A DNA stretch of 37,762 bases from Lachnospiraceae bacterium. GTDB taxonomy: Bacteria > Bacillota > Clostridia > Lachnospirales > Lachnospiraceae. The notes under the pieces are model-generated. The model was given only the letters and a program-made list of their open reading frames with translations. It did not search any database and was not told the origin of the DNA. The stretch is taken from positions 1 to 37,762 of the forward strand of contig JAILGA010000034.1 of the NCBI GenBank assembly GCA_024697225.1, given 5' to 3'. Position 1 is the stretch's first letter; every line of letters begins with the position of its first letter. The position numbers and the translations under genes were made by a program. Positions 20,327 to 29,051 of the stretch are shown piece after piece.

Positions 20327-21671
20327 TCATTATGAGCAGATAGCATATAAAATGCACAGTCCCCGTCACCGCCCAGCTTATGGGATACGACATATAAAGT
20401 ACGGTCAGATCATGATGCTTCGCAAAATACGTATAGATCCACACGATTCTGAAGCCGCACGCCCCGATCAGCGACACTATCATCGGCACAAAAGACCACC
20501 CCAGACCTCTTAGGCTCCCGCAAACCGTGTCCATCGTCCCGCACAGAAAATAAAGCGTGCATATCACAGCGATCCTCTTCATCCCGTATTCCATAGCCTG
20601 CACGTCATCCGTATACAGGGACAGCAGCTTATCACCAAAGAAATAAAATGCATTTCCCATCACGAGACCCACGACCGCCACTATAGCCAGACAGTCCGCA
20701 AGCACGCGGTTTACTCTCTTAAGGTCGCCCGCGCCGTAATTCTGCCCCGTGAAGGAAACAGAGGCCTGGTAGATCGAGTTCATTGCCATGTAGACAAAGC
20801 CCTCAAGATTGACAGCCGCGGCATTCCCAGCCATTGCAACCGAGCCGAAGGAATTTACTGATGACTGGATGAGCACATTTGAAAAGGAAAATATCATGCC
20901 CTGAAGGCCTGCAGGTACGCCGACCTTCAGCATCATCGCCAGTTTCTTAAAGCTGAAGGAGGATCTTTTGAGTATCAGCCTGTAGCTTTCATCGGTCCTT
21001 ACAAGACACATAAGGATCAAAAGTGCAGAGATTATCTCGGAAATTACCGTAGCCACCGCGACGCCCGACACATCCATGTCCAGAGCCATGACAAAAAACA
21101 TGTTCAGCGCAACGTTCACAACTCCGCTGATGATCAGGAACAGAAGAGGTCGCCTGGTATCCCCGACCGCTCTAAGTATCGCGCTGCCCATGTTGTAGAC
21201 AAGAAGCGCCGGGGCTCCGGCAAAATATATCCTCATATAAGAGGCGGCAAGCGGGAGCACATCATCGGGCGTTCCCATCATACCAAGTACGGGCTCTGCG
21301 ATCACTATACCGACGACACCGATGATGATACCGCCGAAAAATCCCACCATCACGGCTGTGCCCACCGTCTCGCTCATGCTGCGGACCTGCGCCGAGGCAT
21401 AATACCTCGCTGCCAGCACATTGACGCCCACGCTTATGCCCACAAAAAGCGCCACTATCAGATTTATCAGAGCACCGGTAGAGCCGACCGCCGCCACCGA
21501 AGCCGCACCGTTTCTGCCGAACCTCCCCACCACCACGATATCCGCAGCATTGAACATGAGCTGCAGCATACTGGAAAACAAAAGGGGCACTGCAAAGAGC
21601 AATATCTTCGGGACCAGTGTCCCGTGGGTCATATCTATCTCATATTTTGCTGATGAACCCTTTTTACTCAA
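20277..21671 (-). CDS. MATE family efflux transporter
   Basis: This 464-residue protein has the twelve-helix layout of the multidrug and toxic compound extrusion family, with the typical opening DMTHGTLVPKILLFAVPLLFSSMLQLMFNAADIVVVGRF and two related six-helix halves. It would export organic compounds with Na+ or H+ exchange; the substrate is unknown. The probable start is a TTG inside the end of the aminopeptidase gene (8-nt overlap, GGCGGTGAG upstream); Met14 is an alternative but the residues before it fit the family N-terminus. It lies in the thrC operon. Confidence 0.9.
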   Translation of the reverse strand: MSKKGSSAKYEIDMTHGTLVPKILLFAVPLLFSSMLQLMFNAADIVVVGRFGRNGAASVAAVGSTGALINLIVALFVGISVGVNVLAARYYASAQVRSMSETVGTAVMVGFFGGIIIGVVGIVIAEPVLGMMGTPDDVLPLAASYMRIYFAGAPALLVYNMGSAILRAVGDTRRPLLFLIISGVVNVALNMFFVMALDMDVSGVAVATVISEIISALLILMCLVRTDESYRLILKRSSFSFKKLAMMLKVGVPAGLQGMIFSFSNVLIQSSVNSFGSVAMAGNAAAVNLEGFVYMAMNSIYQASVSFTGQNYGAGDLKRVNRVLADCLAIVAVVGLVMGNAFYFFGDKLLSLYTDDVQAMEYGMKRIAVICTLYFLCGTMDTVCGSLRGLGWSFVPMIVSLIGACGFRIVWIYTYFAKHHDLTVLYMSYPISWAVTGTVHFICYLLIMRHIKKRHGEKGGVSHD

Positions 21672-23475
21672 GGCTCACCGCCGCGGTGGCATTCTTAAGC
21701 CACTCTCTTATCTCCTTGTCCTCTATGAGAGGGGAAACCTTCTCATATACAGCGGCGTGATAGCTGTTAAGCCATTCCAGTTCGCGCGGCTGAAGCAGAG
21801 ACGGCTCTATGCCATCGAGATCTATGGGAGCCCAGGTCAGATGTGAAAAGTGAAGGAACTGCCCGTCGCCGTTTTTTGCACCCTCCGTGACCTCAAGGAT
21901 ATTTTCTACGCGGATGCCGTGACTGTTTTCGATGTAAACGCCCGGCTCGTCCGACACGATCATGCCGGGGAGGAGTTCAGCCTCTTTCTCACCATCGACC
22001 TTTCGCCATCGGATATTGTGCGGTCCTTCGTGGACATTGAGGATATATCCCACTCCGTGGCCGGTGCCGCATTTGTAATCCATATCGAGATCCCACACCG
22101 GTCCTCTCGCCAGTATATCAAGATTTCTTCCGGTGCAGCCCTTAAGGAATGATGCGTTTGCAAGTCTGAGCATTCCCGCGGTCACAGCCGTGTAGTGCTT
22201 CTTTATCTCCGGACCCGGATCTCCGAGGACAATGGTCCTCGTCACATCCGTCGTGCCGCCCATGTATGTTCCGCCCGAATCCACAAGCAGCATGCCTTTG
22301 CGTTCTATGACCGCATTGTGATCCTCCGTGGCTTCGTAATGCATCATGGCTGCATTTGCACCGTACGCGCAGATCGTAGGGAATGAGAGCTCGATAAATC
22401 CGGGCAGTTTTGCCCGCATTGCATCAAGCTCTGCGCCGGCCGACATCTCGGTCATGGGGATCCTGCCGGCATTCATTTTGACCCAGTATATGAAGCGGCA
22501 CAGCGCGGCGCTGTCCTCCAGATAAACTCTTCTGATATTCTCAAGTTCCGTGCTGTTCTTAACTGCTTTCAGCAAAAGTGTGGGACTTGCTTCTTCGCGG
22601 TTCTCGTCACCCTCGGAAAGCATTTTCATAATCCCGTATCCTGTCCGGTTCGGATCAAAGAGGACAGAACTGTTTTTATTCTCATCTTCCCCGAGAAAGC
22701 CGATAAGTTCCCCGTATTCCCTAATCTCAACACCGGCTTTTTCGAGGTGCAGGCGCACGGCATCCGTAAGCTCGGCCGTCTGTATGAACAGTACCGACCT
22801 GTCAGCAGTGACCCAGGTGTATGAAAGAGCAACCGGAGAACACTCCACATCATTGCCGCGGATGTTGTAAAGCCAGCAAATATCATCAAGGCTCGAGAGC
22901 ATGAGGGCATCGGCCTTTTTTTCTGCAAGTTCTCCCCTGACTTCGGAGAGTTTTTCCGATACGATTTTGCCCGCATACTCATCGTCTATGACAAAGAGTT
23001 CATGCACGGGAAGTGACGGTCTGTCCGTCCATGCAAGCGCCGCGGGATCAAAGTCATATATGAAGCTGACACCCTTCCCCGCAAGATCTCTCTCAAGTCC
23101 CCTGCCGAGTGCGGCCGATACAACGCGCCCGTCAAAGCCCAATGTCTCACCGGGATTCATGCGCTCCGAGAGAAACTCATTAATGGTGGGAACACCCTCG
23201 TCAGCCATTCTGAAGAGTTCAACTCCGGTGCCCTCAAGTTCCCTGTCGGCCTGAATGAAGTATCTGCCGTCGGTCCACAGTCCCGCCATGTCATTTGCCA
23301 CCACAAGCGTTCCGTTAGACCCTGTAAACCCGCAAAAATACTCTCTTGTCTTGAAATGCTCCGCCACATACTCGGAGTTATGATAATCTGCCGTAGGGAT
23401 CAGGCAGTAATCGATATGCTTTTTCGCCATTGCCGCACGGAGCCTCGCAAGCCTCTCCGCTATCTGTCCGTTCAT
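21664..23475 (-). CDS. Xaa-Pro aminopeptidase, three-domain M24B type
   Basis: This 603-residue cytosolic metallopeptidase removes N-terminal residues that precede proline. It has two creatinase-like N-terminal domains (about 5-300), the pita-bread catalytic domain (about 310-535) and a C-terminal extension. The dinuclear metal ligands are Asp399, Asp410, His473, Glu510 and Glu524, all present. The length matches the eukaryote-like long aminopeptidase P found in Clostridia. I place the start at the ATG at 23475: GGAGG lies eight bases ahead of it, whereas the GTG three codons upstream overlaps that ribosome site. Citrate synthase is 22 nt upstream and MATE overlaps downstream. Confidence 0.93.
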   Translation of the reverse strand: MNGQIAERLARLRAAMAKKHIDYCLIPTADYHNSEYVAEHFKTREYFCGFTGSNGTLVVANDMAGLWTDGRYFIQADRELEGTGVELFRMADEGVPTINEFLSERMNPGETLGFDGRVVSAALGRGLERDLAGKGVSFIYDFDPAALAWTDRPSLPVHELFVIDDEYAGKIVSEKLSEVRGELAEKKADALMLSSLDDICWLYNIRGNDVECSPVALSYTWVTADRSVLFIQTAELTDAVRLHLEKAGVEIREYGELIGFLGEDENKNSSVLFDPNRTGYGIMKMLSEGDENREEASPTLLLKAVKNSTELENIRRVYLEDSAALCRFIYWVKMNAGRIPMTEMSAGAELDAMRAKLPGFIELSFPTICAYGANAAMMHYEATEDHNAVIERKGMLLVDSGGTYMGGTTDVTRTIVLGDPGPEIKKHYTAVTAGMLRLANASFLKGCTGRNLDILARGPVWDLDMDYKCGTGHGVGYILNVHEGPHNIRWRKVDGEKEAELLPGMIVSDEPGVYIENSHGIRVENILEVTEGAKNGDGQFLHFSHLTWAPIDLDGIEPSLLQPRELEWLNSYHAAVYEKVSPLIEDKEIREWLKNATAAVSLE

Positions 23476-23497
23476 TTTGCTCACCTCCGCTGTCGGA

Positions 23498-24865
23498 TCA
23501 CCTTTTCTTTATCGGCACATACGGTCTTATCGGTCCTATCGCCTTATATGCAGGGCGTATGATCTTGCCGTTGTTTGCCAGCTCCTCCATCCTGTGCGCG
23601 CTCCATCCCGATATCCTCCCCATTGCAAAGATGGGAGTGTAAAGCTCCATCGGGAGATTCAGCATCTGATATACAAAGCCCGAGTAGAAATCGACGTTTA
23701 TGCTGACACCCTTGTACATTCTGCGCTCTGCGGCTATGATCTTCGGCGCCAGTTCCTCGACCTTCTTGTACAGATTCCACTCCTTTTCCACGCCCTTTTC
23801 CTCTGCAAGGAGAGAGACGAAGTGTTTGAGCGCCCTGGCTCTGGGATCTGATTTGGAATAGATCGCGTGGCCCACGCCGTAGATAAGACCAGCGTGGTCA
23901 AAAGCCTCCCTGTTAAGGAGTTTGTGCAGATAATCGGAGATCTCGTCATCATCCTCCCAGTCGTGAAGCTTATCCTTCATATCCTCAAACATCTTCACGA
24001 CTTTTATATTTGCGCCGCCGTGCCGGGGGCCTTTCAGTGAGCCTATGGCAGCCGCCATGACTGAATAGGTGTCAGTCATGGATGATGTGACAACATGCGT
24101 GGTAAATGAAGAATTGTTACCGCCGCCATGCTCCATATGAAGCACCAGACATATGTCAAGAAGCCTCGCCTCAAGTTCGGTATAGGAGCTGTCCGGTCTC
24201 AGAAGATAAAGGATATTCTGCGCAGTTGAAAGGTTGTCCTGAGGCTGATGGATGAAGAGGCTTTTCCCCTCGTGATAGTGATTATATGCCTGATACCCGT
24301 AGATCGAAAGCAAAGGGAAAAGGCTGATCAGCTGCAGGCACTGTCTTAAAACGTTCGGCATGGACACGTCATCAGCCAGATCATCATAGGAATACAGTGT
24401 CAGCACACCCCTTGCCAGTGTATTCATCATATCGCGGCTGGGCGCTTTCATGATGATGTCTCTGACAAAACTGGTGGGAAGACTTCTGTATGAGTATAAA
24501 AGCTTTTCAAAATCCCTGAGTTCGCCCTTTTTCGGAAGTCTTCCAAATAGCAGCAGATATGTCATTTCCTCAAAGCCAAATCTCTTGTCTCTGGTAAAGC
24601 CGTCAATGAGATCGCGGACGTTGTAGCCCCTGTAATAGAGTTCTCCGTCAGCGGGAACCTGCTCGCCCTCCACGTCCTTGGTGGCAGTGATCTCGGAAAT
24701 ATGCGTGAGTCCGGTCAGAACACCTTTGCCGTTCAGATCGCGGAGTCCGCGTTTTACGTTGAATCTCGTAAACAGATCGTTGTCGATCACATCTGCTTCC
24801 CGCCCCATTTCGGCGAGACCGATTATCATCGGGTTGAGTTCGGAATAAATATTTCTCTCTTCCAC
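23498..24865 (-). CDS. Citrate (Si)-synthase
   Basis: This 455-residue enzyme condenses acetyl-CoA and oxaloacetate to citrate. The catalytic triad is visible as His246 (MEHGGGN), His333 (GVGHAIY) and Asp392 (VDFYSGFVY), together with the CoA-region SLKGPRHGGAN. It belongs to the Clostridia type with a longer N-terminus. In fermentative anaerobes it typically feeds the oxidative branch toward 2-oxoglutarate and glutamate; aconitase and isocitrate dehydrogenase genes are not here. Methylcitrate synthase activity cannot be excluded. The start is GTG with AAAGGAGGG upstream; thrC lies 20 nt upstream in the same operon. Confidence 0.93.
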   Translation of the reverse strand: MEERNIYSELNPMIIGLAEMGREADVIDNDLFTRFNVKRGLRDLNGKGVLTGLTHISEITATKDVEGEQVPADGELYYRGYNVRDLIDGFTRDKRFGFEEMTYLLLFGRLPKKGELRDFEKLLYSYRSLPTSFVRDIIMKAPSRDMMNTLARGVLTLYSYDDLADDVSMPNVLRQCLQLISLFPLLSIYGYQAYNHYHEGKSLFIHQPQDNLSTAQNILYLLRPDSSYTELEARLLDICLVLHMEHGGGNNSSFTTHVVTSSMTDTYSVMAAAIGSLKGPRHGGANIKVVKMFEDMKDKLHDWEDDDEISDYLHKLLNREAFDHAGLIYGVGHAIYSKSDPRARALKHFVSLLAEEKGVEKEWNLYKKVEELAPKIIAAERRMYKGVSINVDFYSGFVYQMLNLPMELYTPIFAMGRISGWSAHRMEELANNGKIIRPAYKAIGPIRPYVPIKKR

Positions 24866-24885
24866 AGGCAGAACCCTCCTTTTTT

Positions 24886-26364
24886 CTACACTCCCAGGAA
24901 ACTCTTAACGGCCTGTTCCATGCCGTCCTTATCACATACGCCTTCATGCCTCACCGGCTCACCTTCAAGGTCCTTCACGGCCTTCGGCACCTCGGTATTT
25001 GTAGCCTCCGACAGCATCTTTGCCAGTGCAAAATCATCCGCGTCACCGGTATCAATACCGAGTGCACCAGTCACCGTGCCCGCAAATTTGTAAGGGCTGG
25101 CGGTGGATGCCAGTATCACCGGCGCAGCGTCACCCGCGCTCCTGTTAACAACAGCGCTTGCAACCGCGGTATGAGGATCGATGAGATATCCCGATTCATC
25201 AAAGACTCTCTTTATCTCGGCGGCTGTTTCCTCCTGTGTGGCAAAACCGCTCTCAAATACGGCCAGTCTATCCTTCATCTTCGGCGTAATCTCATATCTG
25301 CCGCCGGATGACAGGGCGCTCATAAGTTCCCTGTTCTTCTCAGGATCGTCGCCTGCCACATGATAGATCAGTCTCTCAAGATTCGAGGATATCAGTATAT
25401 CCATCGACGGGGATGTTGTCAGAACAAATTCACGGTTTCTGTCATAGGTTCCCGTGCCGAAGAAATCATACAGAACCTTGTTCTCATTTGATGCGCATAT
25501 GAGTTTTTCTACAGGAAGACCCATCAGCATGGCATAGTAAGCAGCGAGGATATTCCCGAAGTTTCCCGTGGGCACTGCTATCCTCACCCTGTCATCACCG
25601 GTTATTACCCCGTTCTTTAAAAGCCTCGACCATGCGTAGATGTAATAGACTATCTGGGGTACAAGTCTGCCGATATTGATGGAATTGGCGGACGAGAACC
25701 TGAAGCCCTTCCCTGCCAGTTCTTCGGCGAGCGCCCTGTCAGTGAACATCTTCTTCACGCCCGTCTGTGCGTCGTCAAAATTGCCTCTAATACCGGTAAC
25801 GCAGGTATTTTTGCCCTTCTGCGTGACCATCTGCAGCTTCTGAATCCTGCTCACGCCGTTTTCGGGATAAAAAACAGCGATCCTCGTGCCCGGCACATCC
25901 GCAAAGCCAGCCAGAGCGGCTTTCCCCGTATCGCCGCTGGTCGCGGTAAGGATCACGATCTCGTCAGTTATACCGTTTTTCCTTGCGGCTGCCGTCATCA
26001 GATGCGGAAGTATCGACAGCGCCATGTCCTTGAAGGCAATGGTTGGTCCGTGCCACAGCTCCAGGTAATAAACTCCGGCCGCCTCCTTTAACGCCACCTT
26101 TTCCGGTATGTCAAACTTGTCGTCATAGGCTCTTTCAACACAGTTCTTCAATTCCTCCTCTGTGAAGTCTTCAAAGAAAAGCGTCAGGACAGCAAGAGCC
26201 GTCTCCCTGTAATCCAGCTTTGCAAAATCTTCGAAAGGAAATGAGGGAACGGGTATTGACGTCGGCACATAGAGTCCGCCGTCCGGCGCTATTCCGTTAA
26301 GGATCGCCTGTGATGCCGTGATCTGTTCACCCTGTCCTCTTGTGCTCCGATAAAAAACCGACAT
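24886..26364 (-). CDS. thrC: Threonine synthase
   Basis: This 492-residue PLP enzyme converts O-phosphohomoserine to threonine. The PLP lysine is Lys112 (GPTIAFKDMA), and the phosphate-binding ATSGDTGKAALAGF and the N-terminal STRG and GIAPDGGLYVP stretches mark the long class (E. coli/yeast type). CGGAGGTAGTTCA precedes the ATG. It is the first gene of an operon continuing into citrate synthase, aminopeptidase, MATE and phosphoesterase. Threonine supply also feeds isoleucine synthesis, linking it with the ilv genes elsewhere in the window. Its promoter overlaps a divergent one. Confidence 0.96.
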   Translation of the reverse strand: MSVFYRSTRGQGEQITASQAILNGIAPDGGLYVPTSIPVPSFPFEDFAKLDYRETALAVLTLFFEDFTEEELKNCVERAYDDKFDIPEKVALKEAAGVYYLELWHGPTIAFKDMALSILPHLMTAAARKNGITDEIVILTATSGDTGKAALAGFADVPGTRIAVFYPENGVSRIQKLQMVTQKGKNTCVTGIRGNFDDAQTGVKKMFTDRALAEELAGKGFRFSSANSINIGRLVPQIVYYIYAWSRLLKNGVITGDDRVRIAVPTGNFGNILAAYYAMLMGLPVEKLICASNENKVLYDFFGTGTYDRNREFVLTTSPSMDILISSNLERLIYHVAGDDPEKNRELMSALSSGGRYEITPKMKDRLAVFESGFATQEETAAEIKRVFDESGYLIDPHTAVASAVVNRSAGDAAPVILASTASPYKFAGTVTGALGIDTGDADDFALAKMLSEATNTEVPKAVKDLEGEPVRHEGVCDKDGMEQAVKSFLGV

Positions 26365-26391
26365 TGAACTACCTCCGAGTTATGGTATTAT
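26364..26391 (+). promoter_or_regulatory. Divergent promoter toward the AP2-domain gene
   Basis: TTGAAC (26364-26369), a 16-bp spacer and TATTAT (26386-26391) lie on the plus strand. The -10 box occupies practically the same bases as the thrC -10 on the other strand, so the two cannot be used at the same instant. Confidence 0.5.
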
Positions 26392-26414
26392 AGTATTTGT
26401 TTGTTATTTGGCAA
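26387..26414 (-). promoter_or_regulatory. thrC promoter
   Basis: On the minus strand TTGCCA (26414-26409), a 16-bp spacer and a perfect TATAAT (26392-26387) precede thrC by 22 bp. The start would fall near 26380, leaving a short leader without room for an attenuator. Confidence 0.8.
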
Positions 26415-26455
26415 AACATGCAATAACCTTAAAAGTATACCACAGATCCTGTAAA

Positions 26456-27265
26456 ATGGCAAAGGAAAAGAGCGGGCTGATGCCCGGTGTATATACCATA
26501 AAAAACAAGAACGGAGATACAGTATATCGTTCGTCACTGACGGTTAAGGGACGGCATATATCACTCGGGAGCTTCGGCACTGAAAATGACGCACACCTGG
26601 CATATCTCGAAGGACGGCGGATACTCTCGGACACTGGGCTGACACCCGATAACTGGAAGGACGAAAGTTTACTCGATTTCAGAAAAGCAGTGAGCCTCAT
26701 GAACCTCAGGGACACCGGTCTGTATTTCGGAGCACCGATACTCCTGGGCAAACGAGATTTCCTCTACTTTCTGGGAAGAGACGACTGCTACAGGTTCGAT
26801 ACGGACGATCTTTTCTACTACTCTTCGCACCGGATAATGCGCAGGGGAAAAAGACTGTTCGTGGCGGACTACGGCTCGCAGCTGAGTGTTCTCTCGCGCT
26901 TCGGCGTAAAAAGCTTTGCGGTTCCCGGCAGGGACTACCGCTTCATAAACGGCGACGAAAGGGATCTTCGGTACGAGAACATCGAGGTCATAAACCGTTA
27001 CCGCGGAGTGCGCAGAGAGGGCATGGCCGGTTTCGAGATCTACAAGGCGGTGATACACGTGCGCGGTGACCTCATTATCGGCAGATACTCCACCGAAGCC
27101 GAAGCCGCCATTGCTTACAACAAAGCAGCGGACATCCTGAAAAGGCACGGCATAAAAAAGAAATTCGAGCTGAATTATCTGGAGAATGTGAGCCCGAGAG
27201 AGTATGCCGAGATCTATGACAGAACCGAGATTTCGAAAAGCGTGATGAACTGCAGGCAGATATGA
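26456..27265 (+). CDS. AP2 - degenerate HNH - AP2 domain protein
   Basis: This 269-residue protein has an AP2-like domain at about 10-58 (GVYTIKNKNG ... ISLGSFGTENDAHLAY), a central part (118-180) ending YRFINGDERDLRYENIEVIN that aligns with the DHINGDxxDNRxxNL core of HNH homing endonucleases, and a canonical AP2 domain at about 181-241 (YRGV ... GRYSTEAEAAIAYNKAAD). The HNH His is replaced (Arg162 where DH is expected), so cleavage is unlikely and a DNA-binding role is more plausible. The start is uncertain: ATG 26456 has no clear ribosome site, ATG 26480 and an upstream TTG (26408) are options. It is transcribed away from thrC and overlaps the next gene as ATGA. Confidence 0.7.
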   Translation: MAKEKSGLMPGVYTIKNKNGDTVYRSSLTVKGRHISLGSFGTENDAHLAYLEGRRILSDTGLTPDNWKDESLLDFRKAVSLMNLRDTGLYFGAPILLGKRDFLYFLGRDDCYRFDTDDLFYYSSHRIMRRGKRLFVADYGSQLSVLSRFGVKSFAVPGRDYRFINGDERDLRYENIEVINRYRGVRREGMAGFEIYKAVIHVRGDLIIGRYSTEAEAAIAYNKAADILKRHGIKKKFELNYLENVSPREYAEIYDRTEISKSVMNCRQI

Positions 27266-27777
27266 TCATGAACAGGGACACGGGCAACCGAATAGAGCGC
27301 TTACCGGCTTTTATTCCGGCCATTCTTATAATGGTCATGATATTTCTGTTCTCTGCGCAGCCTGCCGACGACAGCGATACGGTGAGCGGGATGGCCGGAT
27401 ACAGGATCTTTTCAGCGGCAAATGAGGTTTTCGGCCTGGGACTCGACCCCTCCGAACTTCTCGCGATAACAGCCAAATATCAGCATCCCATACGCAAAAC
27501 GGCGCATTTTACAGAGTATATGCTCCTTGGTATCTCCGTGCTCTTCGGCATTCTGGTAAACTTCCCCGGTTTGGCGGCACAGCGCATAAAAGCCGGCGGG
27601 ATATCGCTTCTTATCACCGCGCTGTACGCCGCAAGCGATGAGATACACCAGCTGTTCGTTCCGGGAAGGGCCGGCATGATCTCGGACTGCTTTATAGATT
27701 CGCTCGGAGCTCTGTTTGGTATAGCGGTTTTTCTGCTGATAATGAAGGGAAATGATCATGGACAGACAGCACGTTAG
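27262..27777 (+). CDS. VanZ-like membrane protein
   Basis: This 171-residue protein has four predicted helices and the VanZ-family landmarks FLFSAQPADDSD after helix 1, KTAHFTEYMLLG, and YAASDEIHQLFVPGRAGMISDCFIDSLGALFG. VanZ proteins confer low-level teicoplanin resistance in some enterococci, but most chromosomal homologues have no assigned role and are linked with the cell envelope. The first ATG overlaps the stop of the AP2-domain gene (ATGA); a second ATG six bases later could serve. It overlaps the CLC gene downstream by 20 nt, so the three genes are likely one transcript. Confidence 0.85.
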   Translation: MIMNRDTGNRIERLPAFIPAILIMVMIFLFSAQPADDSDTVSGMAGYRIFSAANEVFGLGLDPSELLAITAKYQHPIRKTAHFTEYMLLGISVLFGILVNFPGLAAQRIKAGGISLLITALYAASDEIHQLFVPGRAGMISDCFIDSLGALFGIAVFLLIMKGNDHGQTAR

Positions 27778-29020
27778 CCAAAAACTCAGGCACGATCTTG
27801 TACGTCTTTCACTCATTTTGAAATGGGTTGTTTTTTCGTTTCTCACAGGACTTCTTCTTGGAGTTCTCGGTGCTTTTTTCTACCACGCGATAGCTTACGC
27901 CACCGCCTTCAGGCAGGGGCATCCGTATGTTCTGGCTCTCCTCCCTGTGGGTGCGGTAATTATACTTTTTCTGTATCACATTTTCAATGACGAGGATGAC
28001 AGGGGTACCAATCTCGTTCTCTCCGCAATACACAGAGACGACAATATCCCGCTGCGAATGGCGCCTCTCATATTTGTCTCGACCGTATTCTCTCACTTCG
28101 TGGGAGCATCCGTGGGAAGAGAAGGCGCGGCACTGCAGTTCGGAGGGTCGATTGGCAATAACCTGGGTAAGCTTTTCCGTTTCAACGACACGGACAAAAA
28201 GACCATGATAATGGTAGGAATGTCAGGAGTTTTTTCTGCGCTCTTCGGCACGCCCGTTGCCGCCGCTGTCTTTTCCATGGAAGTCGTGAGTGTCGGGATC
28301 ATGCATTATAATGCCCTCATGCCCTGCGTCGTTTCATCCTTTGTGGCAAGGGAGGTCGCAAGGCGTCTTGGAGCGCCCGCGCCCTTTTTTGACATAGGAG
28401 CAGTCCCCGGCTTTGATCTGACGGGTGCTCTCAAGATCACGGGGCTCGCCGTGCTGTGCGGACTGATCTCGATAGTGTTCTGTGCGGCGCTGCACCGGGG
28501 AAACATAATCATGGAGGTCTTTCTGAAGAACCGCTATATCAGGGCTCTGGTCCTTGGCAGCATGATCCTTGTCCTCACGCTGATAGTCGGCGATCAGACC
28601 TATAACGGCGCAGGCGTTGATTACATAAACGCATGCATGGCCGGCGATGAACGTCCCTTCGGCTCCGTGATCAAGATCGTTTTCACCGTTTTCTCCATCA
28701 TTGCCGGATACAAGGGCGGTGAGATCGTTCCGTCCTTCTTTATCGGCGCTTCACTCGGAAGTACCTACGGCGGGCTGATACACTTTTCACCCGCGCTCTG
28801 CGCCGCCGTCGGCATGGGGTCAGTATTCTGCGGCGTGACCAACTGTCCGATCACGTCGCTGATCATATGTCTGGAGCTCTTCGGATTCGACGGTCTGCCC
28901 TACTTTGCGCTGGCAGTGGCCTTCAGCTACCTGCTTTCAGGCTATTACGGCCTGTATACTGCCCAGACCATAGTCTTTTCGAAGTACAGATCGAAGCAGA
29001 TAAACAAGGAAACACACTGA
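27758..29020 (+). CDS. CLC-family anion/proton antiporter, probable fluoride type
   Basis: This 420-residue membrane protein belongs to the CLC family. The gating glutamate is Glu122 in GREGAALQFGGS. The first anion-site motif, GSGIP in chloride CLCs, is here RGTNL (about 82-86) followed by IHRDDNIPLRMAPL, the pattern I associate with CLC-F fluoride exporters; YKGGEIVPSFFIGASLG and GVTNCPITSLIICLELFG also fit that clade. The second of two ATGs (27758) is chosen because AAGGGA lies seven bases upstream of it and only one base from the first. No fluoride riboswitch is seen. Chloride transport remains the alternative. Confidence 0.8.
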   Translation: MDRQHVSQKLRHDLVRLSLILKWVVFSFLTGLLLGVLGAFFYHAIAYATAFRQGHPYVLALLPVGAVIILFLYHIFNDEDDRGTNLVLSAIHRDDNIPLRMAPLIFVSTVFSHFVGASVGREGAALQFGGSIGNNLGKLFRFNDTDKKTMIMVGMSGVFSALFGTPVAAAVFSMEVVSVGIMHYNALMPCVVSSFVAREVARRLGAPAPFFDIGAVPGFDLTGALKITGLAVLCGLISIVFCAALHRGNIIMEVFLKNRYIRALVLGSMILVLTLIVGDQTYNGAGVDYINACMAGDERPFGSVIKIVFTVFSIIAGYKGGEIVPSFFIGASLGSTYGGLIHFSPALCAAVGMGSVFCGVTNCPITSLIICLELFGFDGLPYFALAVAFSYLLSGYYGLYTAQTIVFSKYRSKQINKETH

Positions 29021-29051
29021 GAGATTTTGCAAAAAGAAAAGAGGAATATCA

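Noticed and set aside
27258..27757. Fluoride riboswitch before the CLC gene
   Set aside because: The space is occupied by the VanZ-like coding sequence and I see no crcB-motif core.
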